Positions 28,158 through 35,787 of a DNA stretch of 45,423 nt are shown piece by piece. The notes under the pieces were generated by a model. It made no database searches, had not been told where the DNA came from, and saw nothing but the letters and a program-made list of their open reading frames with translations. This DNA is from an uncultured Erysipelotrichaceae bacterium (GTDB taxonomy: Bacteria > Bacillota_I > Bacilli_A > Erysipelotrichales > Erysipelotrichaceae). The stretch covers positions 1-45,423 of the forward strand of contig CATJXY010000028.1 in the NCBI GenBank assembly GCA_949744505.1, in the 5' to 3' direction. Made by a program: the position numbers and the translations under genes. The number at the start of each line of letters is the position of its first letter. Position 1 is the first letter of the stretch.

Positions 28158-29331
28158 TCATATACTTGTCAGATTTGGTGAATTATCAACAAAGGGAAAA
28201 AACAGAAATGAGTTTATACGTAAGTTGAGTGATAATATCCGTCAATGTTGCTCAGATATGCCCGATCTTCGTTATGAAAGAACTCATGATCGTTTGTATA
28301 TTCATTTAAATGGAATGGATCCAAATCCACTAATGGATCGATTAAAGGATGTATTTGGAATCAGTTCTTATAGTTTAGCAGTAAAGGTTGAAAGTGATAT
28401 TGAAGCAATAAAAAAGACAGCATATCAAATGTCTATACAATCAGATGAAGATACTTTTAAAGTAGAAACAAGAAGGAACGATAAACAGTTTTTGATGATT
28501 TCTGATGAAGTGAATCGTGCGGTTGCAACAGTGATTCTTAAAAATTCAGATAAAAAAGTGGATGTTCATCATCCGAAGCTTAGAATACAGATTGAAATCA
28601 GAAAAGAATGTACCTACATCATGTGTTGGACCGTAAAAGGCGCACAGGGATATCCGGTAGGGGTTGGAGGAAAAGCGTTATTGCTTTTATCTGGGGGAAT
28701 TGATTCTCCTGTTGCAGGATATTTAACAATGAAACGCGGAGTAGAAATTGAAGCTGTTCATTTTGCTTCTCCACCTTATACATCGAATGCTGCAAAGCAG
28801 AAAGTATTGGATCTTGCCTCAAAAATCAGTGGTTATCAAGGAAAAATAAAAGTACATGTGATCCCGTTTACTGAAGCTCAACTGGCAATCTATGAAAATT
28901 GTGATGAAAGTTATGCGATAACGATCATGCGACGAATGATGGTACGTATAGCGGAAAGAATAGCATCTGCAAATAAATGTTTAGCGCTTGTAACAGGAGA
29001 AAGTGTTGGTCAGGTTGCTTCGCAAACATTAGAAAGTATGCAAACAATTAATGATGTGACAAAAATGCCAATATTAAGACCGGTAGTTACTTATGATAAG
29101 ATAGAAATCATTGAGCTCGCAAAGAAAATCGGAACGTATGAGACTTCTATTTTGCCTTTTGAAGATTGTTGTACTATTTTTGATCCGAAAAATCCGGTAA
29201 CTAAGCCTAAAATAGAACGAGCTGTGAAACTTGAAGAAAAGTTTGATTTTGAGTCATTATTAGATGAATGTGTGAAGAATGAAGAGGTAATTGTTGTAAA
29301 GCCTGTAAAAGAAAATAAAAATCTATTCTAA
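28138..29331 (+). CDS. thiI: tRNA 4-thiouridine synthase ThiI
   Basis: 397 residues. It adenylates U8 of tRNA and adds sulfur to make 4-thiouridine. An N-terminal ferredoxin-like/THUMP region (1-165) is followed by the PP-loop SGGIDSP (185-191). It ends without the C-terminal rhodanese domain of E. coli ThiI, as in Bacilli, so it relies on the adjacent desulfurase. AAAGGAGAG precedes the start. A palindrome overlaps the stop. Confidence 0.95.
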   Translation: MEQIVYNHILVRFGELSTKGKNRNEFIRKLSDNIRQCCSDMPDLRYERTHDRLYIHLNGMDPNPLMDRLKDVFGISSYSLAVKVESDIEAIKKTAYQMSIQSDEDTFKVETRRNDKQFLMISDEVNRAVATVILKNSDKKVDVHHPKLRIQIEIRKECTYIMCWTVKGAQGYPVGVGGKALLLLSGGIDSPVAGYLTMKRGVEIEAVHFASPPYTSNAAKQKVLDLASKISGYQGKIKVHVIPFTEAQLAIYENCDESYAITIMRRMMVRIAERIASANKCLALVTGESVGQVASQTLESMQTINDVTKMPILRPVVTYDKIEIIELAKKIGTYETSILPFEDCCTIFDPKNPVTKPKIERAVKLEEKFDFESLLDECVKNEEVIVVKPVKENKNLF

Positions 29332-29342
29332 TAGAATAGATT
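29320..29342 (+). terminator. Possible weak terminator overlapping the thiI stop
   Basis: AATCTATTCT (29320-29329) pairs perfectly with AGAATAGATT (29333-29342) around a 3-base loop. The stem is AT-rich and only CTTTAATTT follows, so termination is uncertain. Confidence 0.4.
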
Positions 29343-29363
29343 CTTTAATTTGGTTCATACTTT
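29334..29363 (+). promoter_or_regulatory. Candidate sigma-E-like promoter before the two tiny genes
   Basis: GAATAGA (29334-29340), a 15-base spacer and CATACTTT (29356-29363) match 5 of 7 and 7 of 8 positions of the sigma-E consensus. I saw no housekeeping promoter between the thiI stop and the gene at 29379. Confidence 0.3.
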
Positions 29364-29378
29364 TAATGAGGTGAAATT

Positions 29379-29537
29379 ATGGACTATAAAAAAAGAGAGT
29401 ACAGATGTCCTACGAAGAAAGATAAAAATTTATTTTCATATGAAATGGCATATGAACTCGGATGTGACTATTTGGAAGATTTAGTCGAAAGAAAACAAGA
29501 TTATTTAAATGAAAACAACAACAAAAGCGAGGAATAA
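29379..29537 (+). CDS. Small hypothetical protein, 52 aa
   Basis: An open frame of 52 codons starting MDYKKREYRCPTKKD and ending NENNNKSEE. GAGGTGA (29368-29374) lies 4 bases before the ATG, strong support for translation. The middle, FSYEMAYELGCDYLEDLVER, loosely recalls the KYEIAxELG segment of alpha/beta-type small acid-soluble spore proteins, but the rest of that family is missing. It contains two cysteines. It lies 3 bases before the Asn/Gln-rich gene, so the two are co-translated. Function unknown; a spore role is only a guess from sequence flavour and the upstream promoter. Confidence 0.6.
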   Translation: MDYKKREYRCPTKKDKNLFSYEMAYELGCDYLEDLVERKQDYLNENNNKSEE

Positions 29538-29540
29538 ACT

Positions 29541-29753
29541 ATGAGTAACAGAAATCAGAGAAATAACAACCAAAATCAAAACAATTATCGTAATGAATCT
29601 GCAAATGAGTTCAATCAGAACCAAAATAAGCAGGATCGTCAGCGTAATAACCAAAATAGTTATCGCAATGAGTTTGCGAATGATTTTAACCAAGATCAAC
29701 GCAACCAAAATAGACAACAGAATAATCAAAATCAACAGAACAATCAAAGATAA
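29541..29753 (+). CDS. Asn/Gln-rich small protein, 70 aa (possible spore protein)
   Basis: 70 residues made almost wholly of Asn, Gln and Arg, with no hydrophobic core. Two imperfect repeats, NNYRNESANEFNQ and NSYRNEFANDFNQ, are each followed by a Q/N/R tract. The composition and the NEFAN motif recall gamma-type small acid-soluble spore proteins (repeats with EFASET) and N/Q-rich coat proteins, but this is similarity of style, not proven homology. The preceding gene ends GAGGAA, which provides the ribosome binding site. A good terminator follows at 29783. The minus-strand frame over the same bases is a translation artefact. Confidence 0.6.
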   Translation: MSNRNQRNNNQNQNNYRNESANEFNQNQNKQDRQRNNQNSYRNEFANDFNQDQRNQNRQQNNQNQQNNQR

Positions 29754-29782
29754 GTTTCTGTTTTCTGTCAGTCCTTCATCTC

Positions 29783-29814
29783 AGCCTCTGTTTAATAGAA
29801 CAGGGGCTTTTTTT
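29783..29814 (+). terminator. Intrinsic terminator after the Asn/Gln-rich gene
   Basis: AGCCTCTGTT (29783-29792) pairs with AACAGGGGCT (29799-29808) with one G-U pair, followed by seven T residues. Confidence 0.85.
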
Positions 29815-29859
29815 GTAAGAGACATTTTATAATGATTTGTACAAAATAAAAACTAAGGA

Positions 29860-29888
29860 TTGAGAGTTAATTACAGATTGTGTAAAAT
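29860..29888 (+). promoter_or_regulatory. Promoter of relQ
   Basis: TTGAGA (29860-29865), a 17-base spacer and TAAAAT (29883-29888), followed by GGAGG (29904-29908) 7 bases before the relQ ATG. Confidence 0.75.
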
Positions 29889-29915
29889 AAAGATGATTGA
29901 ATCGGAGGTCTATTC

Positions 29916-30578
29916 ATGATTGTTACAAAAAAAGCAGAATTTCATGCAACGAAAGATGCACTGGCAAATGAAGAGGATAATCAAATTAATTCTGTAGAGT
30001 TTGTAAAGATGTTTCAACTTTATACATCGGCAATGAGAAAAGTTCGGACAAAGTTAGAAATTCTTGATGATGAGTTTCAAGTAAAATATGATCATAATCC
30101 AATTCATCATATGGAAACAAGAATCAAGTCAGAAAGAAGTATTCTTGAAAAATGCAAGAGAAGAAATATTGAACCCAATGTACAGTCTATACAAAATACG
30201 CTTACAGATATTGCTGGTATCAGAGTAATTTGCAGTTATGTTGAAGATATTTATGCAATTGGAGAATATTTGATCAAACAAGAAGATGTCGAATTATTAA
30301 GAAAAAGTGACTATATTAAAAATCCAAAGCAAAATGGATATCGAAGCCTTCATCTTATCGTACAAGTTCCACTTTTTTTAACTGAAGAAACGGTAAAAAT
30401 ACCGGTTGAAATTCAACTTAGGACAGAAGCAATGGATTTTTGGGCTTCTTTAGAACACGACCTTCATTATAAAACGAATAAGCACATTCCATCTGATCTT
30501 GTTATTGAATTGAAAGAATGTGCTGATACATTGGCAAATTTAGATTTGAAAATGCAAGAGATAAAAAATAAGATTTAA
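29916..30578 (+). CDS. relQ: Small alarmone synthetase RelQ (GTP pyrophosphokinase)
   Basis: 220 residues, a synthetase-only member of the RelA/SpoT family with no hydrolase, TGS or ACT domain. It makes ppGpp/pppGpp from GTP or GDP and ATP. Visible motifs are DIAGIRVICSY, NPKQNGYRSLHLI and VEIQLRTEAMDFWASLEHDLHYK, matching B. subtilis YjbM (SAS1). It is a single gene with its own promoter. Its stop overlaps the stop of sigK on the other strand by 4 bases, and its likely terminator lies within the sigK coding region. Confidence 0.93.
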   Translation: MIVTKKAEFHATKDALANEEDNQINSVEFVKMFQLYTSAMRKVRTKLEILDDEFQVKYDHNPIHHMETRIKSERSILEKCKRRNIEPNVQSIQNTLTDIAGIRVICSYVEDIYAIGEYLIKQEDVELLRKSDYIKNPKQNGYRSLHLIVQVPLFLTEETVKIPVEIQLRTEAMDFWASLEHDLHYKTNKHIPSDLVIELKECADTLANLDLKMQEIKNKI

Positions 30579-31270
30579 GATTTGTCCTTCATAAATGCTC
30601 TTAAAAGCTTTGTGAAGGCTCTTTTTTCTATTCGTGAAACATAAGAACGAGAAATATTTTCTGCTTCTGCAATTTCTCGTTGAGTCATTTCTTTCTCATT
30701 AAACAGACCATATCGTTTAGAAAGTACCATTTTTTCACGCTCATCTAAACATTCAAAATAACTATATAACTTTCTTATATTGTCTTTAAGCATTATTGTA
30801 TCGACCATATCCGGTTGTTTTTCATCTTTAATAATATCAATGAGAGTGACTTCATTACCATCTTTATCAAAACCAACCGGTTCATACAGTGATATGTTTT
30901 GATTGTTTTTTTTATTTGTTCTAAGTGTCATTAATATTTCATTTTCAATACATCTAGAAACATATGTTGATAATCTTTTTTCCATAGCGGGTTTAAATGT
31001 GTCAACACCTTTAATTAGACCAATGGTCCCAATACTGATTAAGTCTTCGGTACTTTCTTTTGTATTTTCATATTTTTTGACAATATGAGCCACAAGACGA
31101 AGATTACATGAAATAAGTTTTTCTCTGGCTTCCGTATCACCGTTTGCCATTTTAATAAGTGCTTCTTTTTCTTCTTCTTTTGAGAGTGGTTGAGGAAATG
31201 AATTTGTTTTTAAATATCCTAACATGTAAACATAGCAGGTTTGTATTAATGCTAAAATCATTTGAAACAT
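30575..31270 (-). CDS. sigK: Sporulation sigma factor pro-SigK
   Basis: 231 residues from ATG 31270, with GGTGA a few bases upstream; GTG 31279 overlaps that site and is rejected. The body follows B. subtilis sigma-K closely: SFPQPLSKEEE, NLRLVAHIVKKYENT, DLISIGTIGLIKG, the -10 recognition helix (CIENEIL) and region 4 (TQREIAEAENISRSYVSRIEKRA). About 18 hydrophobic N-terminal residues precede YLKTNSFPQPL, matching the pro-sequence removed by SpoIVFB. The gene is continuous with no skin-like insertion. Sigma-K directs late mother-cell genes for coat and cortex. Confidence 0.93.
   Translation of the reverse strand: MFQMILALIQTCYVYMLGYLKTNSFPQPLSKEEEKEALIKMANGDTEAREKLISCNLRLVAHIVKKYENTKESTEDLISIGTIGLIKGVDTFKPAMEKRLSTYVSRCIENEILMTLRTNKKNNQNISLYEPVGFDKDGNEVTLIDIIKDEKQPDMVDTIMLKDNIRKLYSYFECLDEREKMVLSKRYGLFNEKEMTQREIAEAENISRSYVSRIEKRAFTKLLRAFMKDKS
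30586..30627 (+). terminator. Probable relQ terminator embedded in the sigK 3' end
   Basis: CCTTCA (30586-30591) pairs with TGAAGG (30613-30618), with an inner GCT/AGC stem, followed by CTC and six T residues (30622-30627). The same bases encode the last codons of sigK on the other strand. Confidence 0.55.
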
Positions 31271-31287
31271 AAGTATCACCAGTAAAA

Positions 31288-31316
31288 AGTGTATGAATAA
31301 ATAAAAGAAAATAGAA
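31288..31316 (-). promoter_or_regulatory. Candidate sigma-E-type promoter of sigK
   Basis: On the minus strand TTCTATT (31310-31316), a 14-base spacer and CATACACT (31288-31295). The -10 is a full match to CATACAHT and the -35 matches 5 of 7 positions. B. subtilis sigK is first transcribed by sigma-E. Confidence 0.5.
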
Positions 31317-31376
31317 TCATTTTTGTTAAGATTAATTTATTTAAAATGAATTATAAAGATTATAGTTGTCTTTATC

Positions 31377-31435
31377 AAAAAAAGGGGATAGTTATAGAAT
31401 GATTTGCTTTTCAGACATTCTATATTATCCTCTTT
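31377..31435 (-). terminator. Strong terminator of the minus-strand ABC-F gene
   Basis: A long hairpin of about 20 base pairs with one bulge (31381-31401 with 31416-31435), ended on the minus strand by a U-tract from the A-run at 31377-31383. Confidence 0.85.
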
Positions 31436-31439
31436 CATA

Positions 31440-32996
31440 TTATGCAATCTTTGTACTGGAATCTTCTAAATTAATGATTGTATCAACAATATCTTTATAA
31501 AACTCCGGTTCATGGCAAACTAAGAGTACCGTTCCATTAAAAGCTTGAATTGCACGTTTTAGCTCATCTTTTGCATCTTGGTCCAAATGATTCGTTGGCT
31601 CATCTAATATCAAAACATTACATGGAGTATTGATGATTTTACAAAGACGAAGTTTTGCTTGTTCTCCACCGGAAAGAACCATGACTCGACTTTCTATTTG
31701 TTCGGTAGTGAGGCCGCATTTAGCAAGTGCACTACGAATTTCATATTGTGTATATCCCGGATAGACTTCCCATAAATCTTCAATGCAAGTTTTATTATTG
31801 TTGGAACGATCTTCTTGTTCAAAATAACCGATTTCAATGTTTTCACCTAGTTCAACATTACCGGATAGAGGATCGATCATTCCCATGACACTTTTTAATA
31901 AGGTTGTTTTCCCGATTCCATTTGCTCCGATCAAAGCAACTTTATGTCCTTTTTCAATTGTAAAATTTAATGGAATACTCAATGGAGTGTCATATCCGAT
32001 TACAAGATCGTGAATAATGGCAATGAATCGGGAAGGGGTCTTTCCTAATTTGAAATTAAATTCAGGTTTAATTTTTTCAACACTTTTTTCTAAGCGCTCC
32101 ATTTTCTCAAGTTTTTTCATTCGTGAGTTTGCCATTCCTCTTGTGGCAACACGTGCTTTGTTTCTGGCAATAAAGTCTTCCAATTTTTCAATTTCGGCTT
32201 GCTGTCTCTCATAAGCTTTTTCCGCTTGATATTTTCTGATTTCGTAGACCTTTTTAAACTCATCGTAATTTCCAACATATCGGGTAATCGTATTATTTTC
32301 TACATGATAAATAAGATTCACGACTTCATTTAGAAATGGAATATCGTGACTAATTAAAATAAAAGCATTCTCATAATTTTGAAGGTAATTTTTTAGCCAA
32401 AGAATATGATTTTCGTCTAAATAGTTTGTCGGTTCATCTAAAAGAAGAATATCTGGTTTTTCCAAAAGAAGTTTAGCCAGTAGAATTTTTGTACGTTGCC
32501 CACCACTTAGAGCATCAACATCGTTATCCAATCCGATTTCTTTAAGTCCGAGTGCAGAAGCAACTTCTTCTATTTTACTATCGATTAAATAAAAATCATG
32601 TACATCTAATTCTTCTTGAATCTCACCGATTTCTTCTAGCATAAAATTCATTTCATCTTCATTACAATCACTCATTTTATTGTAGTAATCGAGCATTTTG
32701 TTTTCCAATTGAAATAAATCTTGATAGGCTGTTTTTAAAATATCACGAATTGTTTTTCCTTTTTCTAAAACTGTATGCTGATCTAGATATCCGACTTTTA
32801 CTTTATTACTCCAAATGACTTTTCCTTGTTCAGGCGTAAGCTGACGAGTAATGATTTTCATAAAAGTACTTTTTCCTTCTCCGTTTGCTCCGATCAAGCC
32901 AATATGCTCTCCCTTTAAAAGGCGAAAATTAACATCTTCAAAAATTGTTCTTCCTCCGAAATCGTGAAATAAGTGTTCAACTGATAAGATACTCAT
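31440..32996 (-). CDS. ABC-F family ATPase (ribosome-associated)
   Basis: 518 residues with two ABC domains and no membrane helices. Walker A motifs are GANGEGKS and GANGIGKT; signatures LSGGQRTK and LSGGEQAK; Walker B LLLDEPTNYLD and LILDEPTNHLD. The linker KARVATRGMANSRMKKLEKM is arginine/lysine-rich, like the interdomain linker that enters the ribosomal P site. It differs from the ABC-F protein at 14818, lacking its C-terminal coiled coil. Such proteins relieve stalled translation; some give antibiotic resistance, but nothing here argues for that. It is a single gene with promoter and terminator. Confidence 0.88.
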   Translation of the reverse strand: MSILSVEHLFHDFGGRTIFEDVNFRLLKGEHIGLIGANGEGKSTFMKIITRQLTPEQGKVIWSNKVKVGYLDQHTVLEKGKTIRDILKTAYQDLFQLENKMLDYYNKMSDCNEDEMNFMLEEIGEIQEELDVHDFYLIDSKIEEVASALGLKEIGLDNDVDALSGGQRTKILLAKLLLEKPDILLLDEPTNYLDENHILWLKNYLQNYENAFILISHDIPFLNEVVNLIYHVENNTITRYVGNYDEFKKVYEIRKYQAEKAYERQQAEIEKLEDFIARNKARVATRGMANSRMKKLEKMERLEKSVEKIKPEFNFKLGKTPSRFIAIIHDLVIGYDTPLSIPLNFTIEKGHKVALIGANGIGKTTLLKSVMGMIDPLSGNVELGENIEIGYFEQEDRSNNNKTCIEDLWEVYPGYTQYEIRSALAKCGLTTEQIESRVMVLSGGEQAKLRLCKIINTPCNVLILDEPTNHLDQDAKDELKRAIQAFNGTVLLVCHEPEFYKDIVDTIINLEDSSTKIA

Positions 32997-33016
32997 AAAT
33001 CGTTTCCTTTCTTGAA

Positions 33017-33045
33017 ATAATATAATGTTACTAAATTCATGTCAT
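33017..33045 (-). promoter_or_regulatory. Promoter of the minus-strand ABC-F gene
   Basis: On the minus strand ATGACA (33040-33045), a 17-base spacer and TATTAT (33017-33022). The rest of the gap up to 33254 belongs to the secretion operon leader, in which I could not fix a promoter; a small palindrome AATCA-AAG-TGATT lies at 33069-33081. Confidence 0.65.
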
Positions 33046-33254
33046 CATTTATTTAAATAAAAATGGATAATCAAAGTGATTGTTATTTTATAAAAAAGAA
33101 AAGGATATTTTGATACTATTTCAAACCCCTTTTGATTTATTCTCAATTCTTTTCACTTTATTCCTCTATCTATTATAAAGCATTTGTCAAGTTCTTCAAA
33201 AAGATTTAGGAAATTTCAATTTATTTATAAAAATAAATAATAGGAGGGAAAAAT

Positions 33255-33554
33255 ATGAGAACAATTTTGGTTGAACCGGCACAGTTAGAAATCAGTGCTG
33301 CAAGAATTAAAGATCTTCAATTCGAATATGAACAAAATGTAAAAAATTTATATGGGGAAGTAGAAAAGATGGCTTTACATTGGGATGGAACAGATAGCAG
33401 AGCTTTTACAGATCAAATCATGGGATTCCATGATGATTTTAGACAATTGCAAATTACTTTACAGCAATTTATAGACTTTTTGAATACGACAGCTAAAGCA
33501 TATCGACAAACTCAAGAAGAAATTATTTCACTGGCAAGAAATTTGGCAAATTAA
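33255..33554 (+). CDS. WXG100 family protein (EsxA-like)
   Basis: 99 residues, predicted as two helices joined by a turn carrying the WXG motif (W43-D-G45). WXG100 proteins form four-helix dimers and are substrates and components of type VII secretion. The C-terminal helix has Y83 (AYRQTQEE) near the place of the YxxxD/E export signal, but with Gln at +4 and Glu at +5. The ribosome binding site AGGAGGG is strong, implying high expression. First gene of an operon with a second WXG100 protein and an EssC-like ATPase. Confidence 0.88.
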   Translation: MRTILVEPAQLEISAARIKDLQFEYEQNVKNLYGEVEKMALHWDGTDSRAFTDQIMGFHDDFRQLQITLQQFIDFLNTTAKAYRQTQEEIISLARNLAN

Positions 33555-33565
33555 GGAGGAGCAAA

Positions 33566-33862
33566 ATGGAAACAATAAAGATTACTATTGAGGAAGTTGA
33601 AAATACAGCAGAAAAAATCAGAGTAATAAGTGAAATATTAAATGAAACATTGGAAGAAATTCGCCATGAAATTAATGCGTTGGATTCAGTATGGATGAGT
33701 GAAGCATCAGAAGCATTAAAGGAACAGTTTTTAAATTTTTCAAATCGCTTCCCAATGTATAAAGAAACGATTGACAGTTATGCTCGATTTTTAGTGATGA
33801 CAGTTCAAACCTATCAAAATGTAGAAGCATCAATTCGCTCAAATGCTTCTTTACTGGGATGA
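33566..33862 (+). CDS. WXG100-like protein, divergent turn (WMS)
   Basis: 98 residues of the same helix-turn-helix design as its neighbour, with the turn tryptophan at the same position (W43), but the turn reads W-M-S rather than WxG. It ends with a clear export motif YQNVE (83-87, YxxxE). AAGGAGGAG gives strong translation. It probably forms a heterodimer with the protein at 33255, in the manner of EsxA/EsxB pairs; this is inference. Its stop overlaps the start of the lipoprotein (ATGA). Confidence 0.8.
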   Translation: METIKITIEEVENTAEKIRVISEILNETLEEIRHEINALDSVWMSEASEALKEQFLNFSNRFPMYKETIDSYARFLVMTVQTYQNVEASIRSNASLLG

Positions 33863-35787
33863 AAAAAATAATTGCTTTGTTGCTATTGCTTTTGTTTTTA
33901 GTAATAAATGGATGTGGTAAAAAGGAAGCAATAACACAACAGGAATGGCTTAGTATGATTGCAGAAACATTTTATGGAGTAAATGAAAGCAGTGAGATTG
34001 AGAAATTATTACAATACGGGGTCATTAATGATTGTTATGAAATTAATGATACTAAACTGAATCAGGCTTATGCGGCAAAAACATTAATGATTGCCGCAAG
34101 CCTTTTATATCATGAAGAACCAGATATAAACAAGAAAAATGATCTTGATGTATGTTTGGAACTCGGTATTTTTGATGAGTTAAAAAAACAAGATGAATTA
34201 ATCTATTTTGAAGAAGCGGATATTTGGATAAAGCGAGCAGAAGAACTTTGGAAAAATCCTAAATTTGAAAATACTGTGGATATTCATTTGAAAGAAGAAG
34301 TGGATATTATAAATGAAACCATTTATGATCAGAGAATCAAATTAAATGAGGAAATGAATCATGAAGTTTTATTTATCCAAAATGAAGAAGAACCATATGG
34401 CGCCTTTTATCGAATCATTTCAATCGAAGATGATGAAGCAGTTTTAAAGGGAATAAATGCTGAAGATGTGATTGAATCTGTTCAGTTTTCTTTTCAGGAG
34501 GAATTAGACTTTTCAAATGCGATTGTACTAGATTTGATTGAAAGTGAATGGAACGAATTTGATTTTATGTCCAATGTAACATTAACTTCAAAGACATTTG
34601 AATTGGATGGATTTAAAGTGACATGGAGATTATTAAATAATGGAATCAAAGCAACAGTCGAAAAGAAGGAAGAGGATGCTTTGATCACTGATTCGATGAG
34701 TATCAGTAATATTGTTCCGTCAATTCGATGGAAATCAACTTGGAATCAAATCGAATATGCATATTTAAAGCTGAATTATACCGCGTCCAATTCATTTAAA
34801 ATTAATAAAAAATTATTATCCGGAACCTATTTTGATACAAAAGAAATAGTAAGTAAAAACTGGCAAGTAGATTTGAATTCTCTTGCTGAAAAAACAGCTG
34901 TGACTGTCGAAAAGGTTATTCCCATTGCAAAAATTCTTGTTCCACTACCTTCAATACCTTATTTAAATATCGAACTTATTGTACAAATCGGAATTTCAGC
35001 AGAGGGAGAAGTCAACCTTTCAGTGAGCAGTAGTGGATTGATTGGATTTGAAATCATCAATAATAAGATAAGATTTTTAGATGAAGTAATCAAGAATGCT
35101 TCCGCTGATATCAATGCGAAGTTAGCACTTGCCATGGGAATAAAATCATGCTTGAATATTGCAAATCAACCTTTAGCAGATTTATCTTTTAATATCGGAG
35201 TGGGTGCTACAATGAGTATGATCGGACATTTGAAAAATACAGAAGGAGAGATATGTGATGCGATTATAGGAATCGGGTCTTTAAACATTTTAAATGATTT
35301 AATTCATTCAGATCCCAATCAAGAAATTTTGATATGTGGAGATCTAAGTGCACACTGGATAGCAAAAATAAATGTGAATAGTTCATCTACGCTGGCGAAT
35401 CGTTTAGGACTTTTCTTAAATGTGGATTTATTAAATGAAAAAAATGCTCCTTTGTTTGATAAATCAAAACTTCATGTTGAAAACTTTAAATTTGTAGATC
35501 ATTGTACTTGGATCAATGCGAAGAAAAGAACTTCAAATTTATATCTTGATATCGCATCATATCAGTATGTACTTAATATAAATGAGTCAAAAAGGGTAGA
35601 AATAACAAATCTGCCCCAAGATGTTAAAAGAGCAGATCTTGTGTTTTCATCTTTAGATGAATCCATTGCAAAAATAGATCAAAATGGAATTATAGTTGGA
35701 ATTAGCGAAGGAAGTACACGTATTTTGGTTAGTACAAAAGATCGGAAATATCAAATTAGTGCAGCTGTACTTGTGGAAAAAATATGA
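33859..35787 (+). CDS. Large lipoprotein with Big_2-like domain, in the type VII operon
   Basis: 642 residues. The signal peptide MKKIIALLLLLLFLVINGC has a lipobox (INGC) with Cys19, so the mature protein is anchored outside the membrane. Residues about 30-95 and 95-135 (LLQYGVINDCYEIND, LNQAYAAKTLMIAA) faintly resemble S-layer homology modules. The middle has no family I recognise and is rich in predicted strands. The last 80 residues (SSLDESIAKIDQNGIIVGIS, then EGSTRILV) fit a bacterial Ig-like Big_2 domain. The ribosome binding site is weak and translation overlaps both neighbours (ATGA), so it is made with the ATPase. It may be an envelope component of the system. Confidence 0.75.
   Translation: MKKIIALLLLLLFLVINGCGKKEAITQQEWLSMIAETFYGVNESSEIEKLLQYGVINDCYEINDTKLNQAYAAKTLMIAASLLYHEEPDINKKNDLDVCLELGIFDELKKQDELIYFEEADIWIKRAEELWKNPKFENTVDIHLKEEVDIINETIYDQRIKLNEEMNHEVLFIQNEEEPYGAFYRIISIEDDEAVLKGINAEDVIESVQFSFQEELDFSNAIVLDLIESEWNEFDFMSNVTLTSKTFELDGFKVTWRLLNNGIKATVEKKEEDALITDSMSISNIVPSIRWKSTWNQIEYAYLKLNYTASNSFKINKKLLSGTYFDTKEIVSKNWQVDLNSLAEKTAVTVEKVIPIAKILVPLPSIPYLNIELIVQIGISAEGEVNLSVSSSGLIGFEIINNKIRFLDEVIKNASADINAKLALAMGIKSCLNIANQPLADLSFNIGVGATMSMIGHLKNTEGEICDAIIGIGSLNILNDLIHSDPNQEILICGDLSAHWIAKINVNSSSTLANRLGLFLNVDLLNEKNAPLFDKSKLHVENFKFVDHCTWINAKKRTSNLYLDIASYQYVLNINESKRVEITNLPQDVKRADLVFSSLDESIAKIDQNGIIVGISEGSTRILVSTKDRKYQISAAVLVEKI

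Noticed and set aside
29505..29747. Minus-strand frame of 80 codons, extremely rich in Ile, Leu and Val
   Set aside because: It is the complement of the Asn/Gln-rich gene: Asn and Gln codons read backwards give Ile, Leu and Val. No ribosome binding site, and the plus-strand gene has one.
30575..31270. Recombination (skin-like) element inside sigK
   Set aside because: The sigma factor reading frame is continuous from the pro-sequence to region 4, with no insertion or recombinase gene.
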